From the NCBI GenBank assembly GCA_012845835.1, contig JABAKD010000023.1, positions 3,486,200 through 3,550,199 on the forward strand: DNA of 64,000 nt, read 5' to 3'. Origin of the DNA: Undaria pinnatifida (lineage: Eukaryota > Sar > Phaeophyceae > Laminariales > Alariaceae). Shown here one piece after another: positions 11,791-20,803 of the stretch; within the stretch, counting starts at the first letter, position 1; each line of letters starts with the position of its first letter. The position numbers and the translations under genes are program-made. The notes under the pieces are model-generated. The model was not told the DNA's origin. It saw only the letters and a list, made by a program, of their open reading frames with translations, and searched no databases.

Positions 11791-12128
11791 TGGTCCGTTA
11801 GGTTTATACGCCACCTTAACGGTGTCCGATCTGTTTTTCGTTTTTGTTGTTGTTGAATTCTACGTACTTACGGCGTTTTTTGAGCAAGAAAAAGCTTTTC
11901 CTTATTTAAAGCTGGTGCTTGAACCATGCGACTGAACGGCCTGAAAACTTTGAGTCGGCCCAAAAACGGCCATATTTTGCCATTTCCGGGGGGTGGGGTA
12001 CGTAGGGCACTAAGCCTAACCCCCCCCCAAAAACCCAAGAATTATCCCCAACCCTAAAGCTAACCCCGCCTAGACTCAACCATCTACAATACGTCCCCTA
12101 TGCTAAAAACATATTGATATTGACCCAC

Positions 12129-12390
12129 ACACTAAATTCAAGACACTTTGAGGTTTACGCTAAAACCAAGACACTTGGGGATCCCACACTAAAAACGATA
12201 CACTTGCGGGGCAAAAAAACAACAGAGTAGGGCCCGAATCCCCCCCCCCCTCTACTCAACGACCCACGTCGCGTCCCCCTATACTCAAAGCAGTATAATA
12301 GTGAACCTAGACTAAAAGTAAGACACTTGGGGGTTCCACACTAAAACCAAGACACTTGGGGGGTCCACACTAAAACCAAGACACTTGCGG
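12129..12390 (+). repeat. ACACTTGGGG minisatellite
   Basis: CTAAAACCAAGACACTTGGG and close variants recur at about 30-bp spacing, mainly in two blocks (12130-12215 and 12310-12390). Cytosine runs with CCCTAA-like words (12010-12060 and 12240-12260) lie nearby. Confidence 0.8.
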
Positions 12391-12831
12391 GGAGAAAAAG
12401 CGTCTGTTAACTGTTGGTGTCGGGGGGAAAAATGCCAACTAGTCGTCCTCGTCGTCGCTGGGACTCGATGCCATCCAGGCGTAAACCCTCTCGAAAGCCT
12501 CCTTGTCGAACTTCGAAGTATTTCGCCACCTTCTCGTTCTCGTCCCCAACGAAATATATATTGCAAGGTAATCACGACTTATCTCACGAATTCTAAAAAT
12601 ATTCACTCAAACAATTCTCAAAAACGTTCTAAAAAAAATTCTCAAAACAGGCCAAAATGGGCATATTTTGACCCAATTTCAGTGTATAACACGGTCTTCG
12701 ATTTTTATTTTTTTTTCTAGTCAGCTTTGCATTTGTCTTGCCTTTTTAACGCATCCGGCCAAAGGCTAAACGTCAACGTGTAAGTATCTTTACTACTACC
12801 TGCACATAACGTACGAGACTTATGATACAGA

Positions 12832-12935
12832 GGAAGTAGGTCGGCGACTCCCCTTGCAACTGATACAGAGGAAGTAGGTCGGCGACTCCCCTTGCAACTA
12901 CTACATACAGTGAGTGTAGCTATCGGGGTCAACAG
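12832..12935 (+). repeat. B-unit with 39-bp tandem duplication
   Basis: ATACAGAGGAAGTAGGTCGG through GACTCCCCTTGCAACT is present twice in a row (about 12837-12875 and 12861-12899), followed by the usual B-unit sequence GTGTAGCTATCGGGGTCAAC. A (TA)n run follows at 12940-12985. Confidence 0.75.
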
Positions 12936-12999
12936 GATATATATATATATATATAATATATATATATATATGATATATACGACTTATATAATGAGGACA

Positions 13000-13645
13000 T
13001 ACAACTCGTAATACGCGCGATCGGAGTATCACACACAGCTTGCAAAGATGAGTTTCGACGAAATCTTCGATCTCACGGCTTGAGTGTATTTTTTTATATA
13101 AAATATACGACTTACCCCAGGATATACATGATAAACTGATGCATTATTTCCAAAGCCGTTACATTTATCCCCTTAAAATAATGTATAGTTTTCACACACA
13201 TTGAGCTGCCCCACACGCCCCACCCCCGCCCCAAACCCCCCCCCCTATAATAAACTGGTGCATTTTATTTTATTTTTTCTTCTTTCTTCTTTCCCAAAAC
13301 CGTCAGATGTATCCGCTTGAAGGATTTATAGCTTCCACGCACAAATCCCCCCCCCCCCGCCCCCCCCCCTCCGCAGTCCCCCCCCCCCCCCCTCCAACCC
13401 CGCTCGCTTTTGATCAAAACCAGGCCCCCACGTCCTTCAAAACTCCGCCCCCCCCTCACCGGTTATTCGGCTTACAAGGATGCACCTGATAAACGGATAC
13501 ATTTCTCTCCACAGCTGTCAGATTTGATCCCCCTCAGAAACGGTTTTTTTTTGTAGTTTCCGCGCACAGACTGACTAGCATCACCCTGCTGGCCCTGATA
13601 GCTACACTGTAGTTGCAAGGGGAGTCGCCGACCTATATCCTATTT
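13000..13645 (-). repeat. A unit plus C-run-punctuated array (minus orientation)
   Basis: 13000-13100 is the A unit in reverse, ending ACGGCTTGAGTGTATT. 13110-13645 carries the other units in reverse: D and C segments, poly-C runs (13330-13395) and a B unit ending GGGGAGTCGCCGACCTATAT. Apparent proline-rich or glycine-rich ORFs here are products of the C/G runs. Confidence 0.8.
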
Positions 13646-14027
13646 ACACCACAACGTACGCATTGCTGTTCTTTCACTACCGAGGGCATCCACTACATAC
13701 TCATTGCTGTTCTTTCACTGCCGAGGGCGTCCAGAAACAAAACGCCCTGAACCCCAACACCACCCCCCTCCCTCTGTAGATATGCAAGGACGAATCCTAC
13801 TACGGTAGTACCAAGTGCACCATTTTTTGCTGAGGCTTTCTTGAAGTTGTACAACAAAAGACTCTAGTCCCTGCTGTATTCAAAGGAGGGAAACAGTTGC
13901 ATGCAAATATAAAACTAACGTTGACGCCGGTTCTGGGGCAGACAACACGCTTCTCCCCCGCCCGTTTCGTCGCTGGCTAATTTTCCCCGCCAGTTGCGTC
14001 GTTCCCGTTTCGCTCGTGAAAGCAGCA

Positions 14028-14342
14028 ATGAAACACAATGCTTTCGCCGTCGCTCTGGGAACCGCCAGCGGCATCTTCGGTGCGGCCCCGTTGCTGCCTA
14101 CCACCCGTGCTGAGTGCGTCTTGACTACCGATCCGTGTTCAACCGACGCCAATGCTGAAGAATGCTGTTTTGCCGAGCTTGGCGCCATTTGCGATACAAG
14201 CTCAAACGGTGGTTCCTGCTGTTTTCCTACCAAAGATCACCCTGACGCGCTGTGCACCCAGGACAACGACTGCTGCGGCACGCTTCTGTGCATCTCTGGA
14301 ATCTGCTCAGGTAACGTGCATAGACCAACAAGGCCACGGTAG
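14028..14342 (+). CDS. Small secreted cysteine-rich protein (first exon or whole gene)
   Basis: From the ATG at 14028 the frame encodes 104 residues. Residues 1-28 look like a secretion signal: short basic start, then a hydrophobic Ala/Gly/Leu stretch, with plausible cleavage after Ala28. The mature part has 12 cysteines (30, 37, 46, 47, 55, 64, 65, 76, 82, 83, 88, 93), including two or more CC pairs and the pattern C-x5-CC-x4-C-x4-C typical of compact disulfide-knotted (knottin-like) domains. It therefore probably acts outside the cell or in the wall. A good donor (CAG|GTAACG) falls at 14310/14311, right after the last cysteine, so the final 10 residues may be intron and the protein may continue in an unidentified exon. 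An in-frame GTG at 14016 is not a likely start. The family was not identified. Confidence 0.6.
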   Translation: MKHNAFAVALGTASGIFGAAPLLPTTRAECVLTTDPCSTDANAEECCFAELGAICDTSSNGGSCCFPTKDHPDALCTQDNDCCGTLLCISGICSGNVHRPTRPR

Positions 14343-15210
14343 GGGGATGCCCCCGTTTTTCACCAGCGGGTCTAAGCCAGTAGTAGTCCACGATTGACTC
14401 TGTCCCTCACCGACGAAACGACTTGTTTACGCGATATTCTTGGCGCAGCGCGGCTAACTATTGCATTGCGCGGTTAACGTCGCCATCTCAAAATAGCACC
14501 CAAGCCTAAGACCGCAAAGGGGGAGGGGAGCAGGGCGTCACTCACGCGAGTGACTCCGGGACACTGCCAAGAAAAGGCCTAAACGGGGACCCCCCGATCG
14601 GAGCGTTGATTCATACACAAGTGATTTGGCATACTCGTAGATGCTCAATGTCGAAGCTAATCTTGATTATTGAAGAAATATCTCCGCACTGCAGAAAATT
14701 GAGACCTTTCTTCGTACTTCTTGGAAAAGCTTGGCGAACTTACGGGACGACGTCGCACGGTGCCAGTGGATAGGTGGATCAAATACGACGAGGCTAATAA
14801 CCTTATGGTATTATGTACACCGAGGCTCCGACTCTGTGATAAGAGCTGCACAGCGGTACCAAAGTGTTTGTAAGCATCACTTGTGGTGAAGAGGAAAAAT
14901 GGAATTAGTTGCGGTAGCGGCGCTTGTGGGGCCAAAACGAGACAAAGAAGATATGCGTGAGGAGTAGGAAGGAGTGATCAACGTAGGGGATGCCTTCATC
15001 TGGTCACGGGACTATGCCCAAGCTATGGGCAGGTGTAGTCTACGGCAGCCCGTCTTGTTTCCTGCAACGTTATATACAACGTCCTTGCAATGTTTTACGT
15101 AACGTTTTCTGAAACGTTCTTCTGATAGTTATCGTATTAAATTGATTGCCTTGTACTACGATTAACTTCCCGATGCAGAGAGCTCTCTTGATTCTTATCC
15201 AGTATGCCGG
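14343..15210. other. No gene recognised; one stem-loop
   Basis: The region contains the stem-loop GTCACTCACGCGAGTGAC (14537-14554) in a G-rich setting. A 92-codon minus-strand frame at 14657-14935 has no domain. Confidence 0.4.
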
Positions 15211-15216
15211 CTAGAA

Positions 15217-15425
15217 ATAACAATTATATATATATAATATCACGATTCAGCTAATGGCTCCCACATCTTGATTAATGAATGCATCCGGTTCATGCGAGGT
15301 TAAAAAAAAACACTTTTTGATATTTGTTGGCCTCTCTCGCCCAATAGTCCATGTCACGACTTGAAACCACGCAAGTGCATTCATCACGTGCACTTTATGG
15401 CACCTACGAATGCAATGACGCGTTG
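15217..15425 (+). repeat. Direct repeat upstream of Helitron gene (copy 1)
   Basis: About 200 bp here, including CCCACATCTTGATTAATGA and TTCATCACGTGCACTTTATGG, recurs diverged at 16590-16790. Each copy precedes coding exons of the Helitron region, so the repeat may carry promoter/5' leader sequence. A palindromic (AT)n stretch starts it. Confidence 0.7.
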
Positions 15426-15603
15426 CTCGTTATATGCCACCGACATGAACACCTTCAAATGAGTAGACCTCAGCCGCTGTGGTGCTGCCCAACATCCTCG
15501 GCACCACTGTACTCGTTGTGCATGCTTCGACGCGCATGGACGTGACATTACACAACACAAACACCGCCACCCTATTTATGCATTCATCAAACGTCGTCAC
15601 AAC

Positions 15604-16555
15604 ATGTCAAGTAGTTACGATTGGCCATGCCCACTGCAGATTACAGCATTGAGATGCCCCATGCCCGCTGCCGCATACGAGCAAATATGCGGATTTTCTG
15701 CAGACAACCTCGCCAATCAAAATTCCGCCGCATATTATGTTTACCCGCATCTACACTACGCATCTACGCATCTACATTTCCGCCGCAATCATACGCGGCA
15801 CCCCGCCAAACCTCTACTGCCCATTCCGATGCCGTCAACACGACAATACTCGAAAGCTCAACAGAACCGACGCAACGAACAAAGGCGACTTCGACGCGCG
15901 AGGAGGAACGAAACACTCAATTGTCGCAGAAATTCACGTGATGGAAGGAGCGGCGAGGGCGCCCGTCCAACATCAACATACGTGCGTAGTCCTAACGTGT
16001 CCACCTCCATATCTCAGTTCTGGGAATTACCCCCGCTTCGTCCCGAAGACAACGAAGGACAAAGAGCATTTACGCTGGATGCGCGGAACGAAATCATCAA
16101 CACCGCACAACGGGCTGCCAACATCATCGTTGATATTGCTTCACCATGCGAACACTGCGGTGCTCAGTTGTTCAAAGGTGAGTTTTTCAACATTTCATTT
16201 CGGGTCTTTCTTCCATTGCTACTTCCTGGCATATATCCATGAAACTGTCAAATTCAATCTCTCCTCACGCCGATCATTTATTATCGTCTGTTCCTATAAG
16301 ACATAGACAACAACTATAGTAGATGACATGCCAACCACCTGTGCTTCTACAGGTGAATCTCGTGGCATTTGCTGCAGTAACGGACAACTGGTCTTGCCAC
16401 CACTACCACCGCCACCAAGAGAGTTCGTCCCACTTTATGAAGGGAACGCGGAACGATTTCAAAGATTCCGTCGAATGGATCGCAAATATAACTCATGCTC
16501 GAACTTCAATGACGTCCCATATCCTGTTGCCTTCATATCCGCTGGCTGCATTTGA
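15604..16555 (+). CDS. Helitron replicase/helicase N-terminal region (truncated, two exons)
   Basis: Exon 1 runs from the ATG at 15604 to 16177 (donor AAAG|GTGAG). Exon 2 runs from 16353 (acceptor CTACAG|GTG) to a stop at 16553-16555. Joined in phase they encode 258 residues. Residues 88-111 are strongly basic. The junction rebuilds a zinc-finger motif: C182-x2-C185, then C198-C199, followed by Gly, a Leu-Pro-Pro-Leu run and a Pro-rich stretch before Tyr-Glu-Gly. This CxxC...CC-x-x-G-x-x-x-L-P-x-L-P-P-P-P signature is typical of the segment before the Rep domain in eukaryotic Helitron proteins. Helitrons replicate by a rolling-circle-like mechanism with a HUH Rep nuclease and a Pif1-type helicase. 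Neither is present here, so the protein cannot transpose DNA alone. The splice reconstruction is my inference; the match to Helitron N-termini is from knowledge of the family. Confidence 0.7.
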
Positions 16556-16589
16556 AGTACCCTCCTGTATTGCTGTGTTTGCCTCTTTT

Positions 16590-16790
16590 GCCACTTATAA
16601 TATCGATTCGGCTATAGAGTCCCACATCTTGGTTAATTACTGCATTCGGTCATACGATGTTAACAAACAATCATATTTTTATGATTCTTGGCCTCTCACG
16701 CCCGATAGTTCATTTCACGACTAGAAACCACTCCAGTGCGTTCATCACGTGCAGTTTGTGGACCTACGAATCAAATGACGTTTTTTTCTA
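16590..16790 (+). repeat. Direct repeat upstream of acidic-tail gene (copy 2)
   Basis: This is a diverged copy of 15217-15425: CCCACATCTTGGTTAATTA, GGCCTCTCACGCCCGATAG and TTCATCACGTGCAGTTTGTGG all have counterparts there. It sits just before the exon at 16878. Confidence 0.7.
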
Positions 16791-16877
16791 TTACCGCCTT
16801 TGCCTTCGATCCATCGTCCAAAACTGTATAGTAACCCTTCCGTCCATTGTCTTTCTTTCCCTCCCCATCTGCTTCAG

Positions 16878-17989
16878 GCTGAAAAGGCGCGCCGCGACCT
16901 CCTCACTTCTGCTCTCTCCTTCGAGTCTGCGAAAACGTCCTCCTTCGTCCTTCCGACGACCATCTACGCCGACACCCTCGCGTCAAAAGACTTCAAAACC
17001 ATCGAATATCTCATCGCCAGCACCACGCACAACGATATCTACCCTACCATCATCAGCACCGACTCTGTGAACAGCGTCATCAGGTTGGTCTGCAACATCA
17101 ACGGCTGCCGCTTCACCGTCGATCCGACTCTCCCTATTCCGCAGTGTCGGAAGAACAAGAACTCAGCGCCCACGAAGGGCCACGAACAACGCGGCAAGAA
17201 ACAACTCTCCACGTTCTCCTTCTTCACCGTCGCCGACAAATTTCAAACCGTCGACCAACACCCCTTCGCCAGCAAGAACCGTGTCAATACTACCGTGTCC
17301 TTCTCCACCGAGGTGCGTGTCCTTCCCTACGACACTCATTCCCTAAGTTCTTTTCCGATCATGTTCATCACTTCCATCCCAATCAACATGCACTTACAAT
17401 TTGCCGCCGCCCGTCATCTTCCTTGCCGCGAAAATTACTTCCCCTCAATCAGGTTCTCAACGAGGTGTTTGGAATGGACGCTGAAGCATATGTCCTAAAG
17501 GACAACAAAACCAAGACGAAGATCGTCAAGCAGCTCACCAACCGCGTCTTCCTGTGCGCCATGAAGCGCGGACTGTGGACTCAACAAAACACCGTCACGC
17601 TTTCCGCCCTTGCGCTCAAGCCCGTCTCGCCCAACGACATCATCCACGGTCACATGTTCGACAACGGCGCCTTCGTCGACATCCGCAAGCCCATCAAACA
17701 AGAACCCATGGATGGGGGCGGCTCCTCCGCGTCCAACGCACCCACTAACACCAAGCGCAAGCGCAAGGGTAACGGTAAGTCGAAGGACAAAGCCGTCCAC
17801 CACGACAGCGACGACAACGAGGAGACTTCTTCTGAACCTGATCCTGAAATCATATCCATCGACGACGACACCGACAGCGACAGTTCCTCATCCTCTTCCG
17901 ACGAGGACACGCCGGATTCTGCATCGTCATCCGGCGAGGAAGAAGCTTCGTCATCCAGCGACGAGTCGTCTTCCGATGACGAAGATTGA
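16878..17989 (+). CDS. Acidic-tailed nuclear-type protein of unknown function (partial, two exons)
   Basis: Exon 16878-17312 (acceptor TTCAG|GCT, donor GAG|GTGCGT) and exon 17453-17989 (acceptor TCAG|GTT) join in phase 0 to give 323 residues ending at a TGA. The first exon contains no methionine, so at least one upstream exon is missing or lost. The N-terminal ~240 residues look like a folded domain I do not recognise. Next come basic clusters of Lys/Arg (nuclear-signal-like), then a ~70-residue tail of almost only Asp, Glu and Ser. Such tails are common in histone- or DNA-associated proteins. It lies between the Helitron N-terminal fragment and the Helitron 3' end on the same strand, so it is either a second Helitron-encoded protein or a captured host gene. 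Some Helitrons carry RPA-like single-strand DNA-binding proteins; I cannot show that fold here. Confidence 0.55.
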
Positions 17990-18687
17990 TTCTACCGACG
18001 CACCTAAGCTTCTGTTTCACATACCGTAGATGATCGTCTTCTTTAGCCATCAACTTTCTTCCGGCTCATTTTCACCTGAAGTTTGTTATCTGCTATCAGC
18101 GTCTCAGTCGTTTCACTTACAACGAGTTCGTAAGACATCACACGTTTCGTGTACACTACGTAATTATTTCCAGGTCGACCTTTTCATGTTTTTTTCGCTT
18201 TCTTTCGCTGTAGCATAGCAATCGAGATTTGCTGCTTTTTGCCCTTCCATCTTCGGGGCTTTTCCGATTCTTTCATTCACGATTTCGATTATGTGTTCGA
18301 ATTAATCACCGTATCATCCTCGTCGCTTTCTTCTTCACCGGGTTCACCGTCATCTTGCTCTCTTCACCTATGATTTTTATCACGGAGCTATTACACTTAC
18401 TCCGTTACATAAACAACAGTGCGGCGTCACCGATGTCTCTTTCCGAGTCATTCATCCGCCTGCCCATCCTGCGTACTTTCCATTGATATTTCATCTAAAA
18501 TTATACTGATTACACATTCATCGCCCCTGATACGGCCACCGCGTTTCAATTCAGTCATGCCCAAAGTCGCGGGGATGTATCATCGATGCCACTTCCTCCC
18601 TTAATAGACATAACCTGCATCCTCCTCTCTATTTCCCGCACTTCTCATCCTCAATTCATTGATTGACCTTCTTCGGGCGTATCTCCG
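17990..18687 (+). other. 3' flank of acidic-tail gene inside the Helitron
   Basis: The stretch is T/C-rich, with short open frames (18030-18218 and 18229-18486) lacking domains. It is probably 3' untranslated and element-internal sequence. Confidence 0.4.
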
Positions 18688-18731
18688 GGTGGCCGTCCCG
18701 CCGCCTACGGCGGGCGGCCACCTTTCCCTAG
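18688..18731 (+). mobile_element. Helitron 3' terminus: hairpin plus CTAG
   Basis: A near-perfect stem (18688-18703 with 18708-18722, one bulged T, loop CCTA) is followed by TTTCC and CTAG (18728-18731), then T at 18732. Helitron 3' ends have a GC-rich hairpin about 10 bases before a CTRR end, with insertion between A and T; all three hold. This fixes the right boundary of the Helitron whose genes lie at 15.6-18.0 kb. I could not fix the left (TC) end. Confidence 0.85.
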
Positions 18732-20803
18732 TATCCTATTTATTTCGCTGCAAGTTGTATTTTTCCGCATCTACTCAATGATGCTCAGTTTACTCAAGAT
18801 ATTGACAAACAATCAAATCAATGCTAATAATGGACTGCAGCTAATCCATATTCTAATATTTGGCGCTGTGCGCAGATATTACGTGTAGCGATCGCCAACT
18901 GCTATGAGTTCCAAAGCCCAAACCTATTTGTTTGGAACCTTAGATTCAAGAATAACACTTAAGCATCCGTAAGGTTACCCATACGCAGTCTCGCTTTGGA
19001 CTGTCGTGAAATCGGTTTGACGTGTACATACATAGATTTGAGTCTGAGAATGTCAAAATTTGGTGGACAAGGGCAGCATAGGCCGCGTAAAGTGCACAGT
19101 ATGCCGGAAGCGGTCTTGAACGGTGGCGGTAGCTGGGGCCCACTCAAAAGCCATGCTTGGAACAGGATGTGTTACATATATTTGTTAGCAAAGCGGCTTG
19201 TGGTACGGCAGTCCTCAAATAACTTGGTTATGTTTTAGAAAAAAGTTGTCGCAACAACGGCGGAACAGACGGCACAGCTTTCGCTTGTACTCGACCTTTC
19301 AACCTAAATTGTGCCCACACAGAAATAGTGAAGTACAAAAAAGTACTCCCCCTATGTCGATGAGGAATACCCATATTTTCCGCCAAGAATACGGTATGCG
19401 GACAGACCGGAATGGTGTAGAAGACACATCTGCGGGATGAATTCGCGATCTCTGGTCTACTCAAGACCGGCGTCACCTAGCGTGTTTTATTGTGCCACTG
19501 ATATGGTCCTTAGACCATGACGCTTTCACGCACATTATCTGCCAACCCTGGCGGTTGGAGCTCTGTCGATGATGTGCAGCTAACAGGGACGCCCACTTGG
19601 ACCCTCACACATTGCGATGCAGATGTGAGGCTCGATATCCGGCAATCAGCAACCGATTTACGTTCAACAAGACGAGCTTGTTTGGGGATTGTGCTCCTGT
19701 ACAACGCTTGATCGTGTTCTTTCTCTGCCGATTACCTTCGCAGGGGAGTCAACGATGTCATTAACCGCAACAAACTCTTGCGATTATCTAAGGCCGACAA
19801 GCCGTTTATTCTCAATCATGCCTGCACGATGGCGAGGCACGGCCAATCTGCCATAAACCGTGCTCGAAGCCTAATTTCCCCACGAAACAATCCACGAACT
19901 TATCCAACGTCGGACAAACAATCTAAACAACGTGCAACATACGCGTTTTATTGGTGCCACACTAACCGACGTATGATACGAGCACCGGCTCACAGCTGCA
20001 GATCGATTGGGAACGTTATGGCGCACATTGCGCATGGACCCCCACGGGAAAGTAATGCTGATTGTCATACATGCGCAGACATCCGCGCAGCACTGGAAGC
20101 TAGCTAGCGCGGCGGCCGTTGCTCTGGCCGCATAGGACATCTTTGTCATATCTTGTCAAAAGACAGCAGAGACCTCTATTATTGCATAGTATTGCGTATT
20201 ATTGCAGTGCTGTATCTCTCACGGCTCCCTAACCCTCGCCCTCCCTCCAACGTCAATCCCAACACTACAACCGTATATGATGCACACCGGCCCCCCGAAC
20301 GAAAGAATTTGTGCACGCACTTTTCCTGGGCGAACATCACCGGTGCAAAGGAAGCTGCAGAAGCAACATAATTTCTGGGTGCAAAGCGCGTCTGGATGGC
20401 AGTTGGTCCGAAACCAAGAGGAAACACCGTTGGAGCTTGCATTGCCCACAATGCGCCAACCCTAGCTCCAACCCTAGTAGCAATTGCCGTGCACGCGGTC
20501 CCGCCAACGAAAGAAATTGCGCGAATATTTGTGCCTAATCAGACACCAACGATGCACATAAAGCCGTCGCTGCTGTCCTCATTCAGGGTGGAGGGAAAGT
20601 CTGGAGAGACTTCGGTAGGACAACGGCAGGAACCATGACTGGAGCCAGTATCATACACGGTACCTTAGCGCTAAGCCAACCGCTATCATAAATCCATCCT
20701 CGATAGTAGTTGTCGTGCGCATTCTCCTCCCAAATCGGTTGTGTGATTGCAACAACTACACAGTAGCGTCCTCCTCGCCTTTGTCCTCCTGTGTCCCACG
20801 CAG
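18732..20803. other. No confident gene; may hold upstream MULE exons
   Basis: Open frames are short and overlap on both strands. A plus-strand frame at 20311-20538 contains a Trp-Ser-Leu-His-Cys-Pro-x-Cys stretch in a basic setting. It could be part of the N-terminal zinc-binding region of the MULE protein that continues at 20804, but I see no matching splice donor I trust. Confidence 0.35.

Noticed and set aside
12000..12260. Interstitial telomeric repeats (CCCTAA-like)
   Set aside because: CCCTAA words are few and irregular and mixed with C runs; the real period belongs to the ACACTTGGGG minisatellite.
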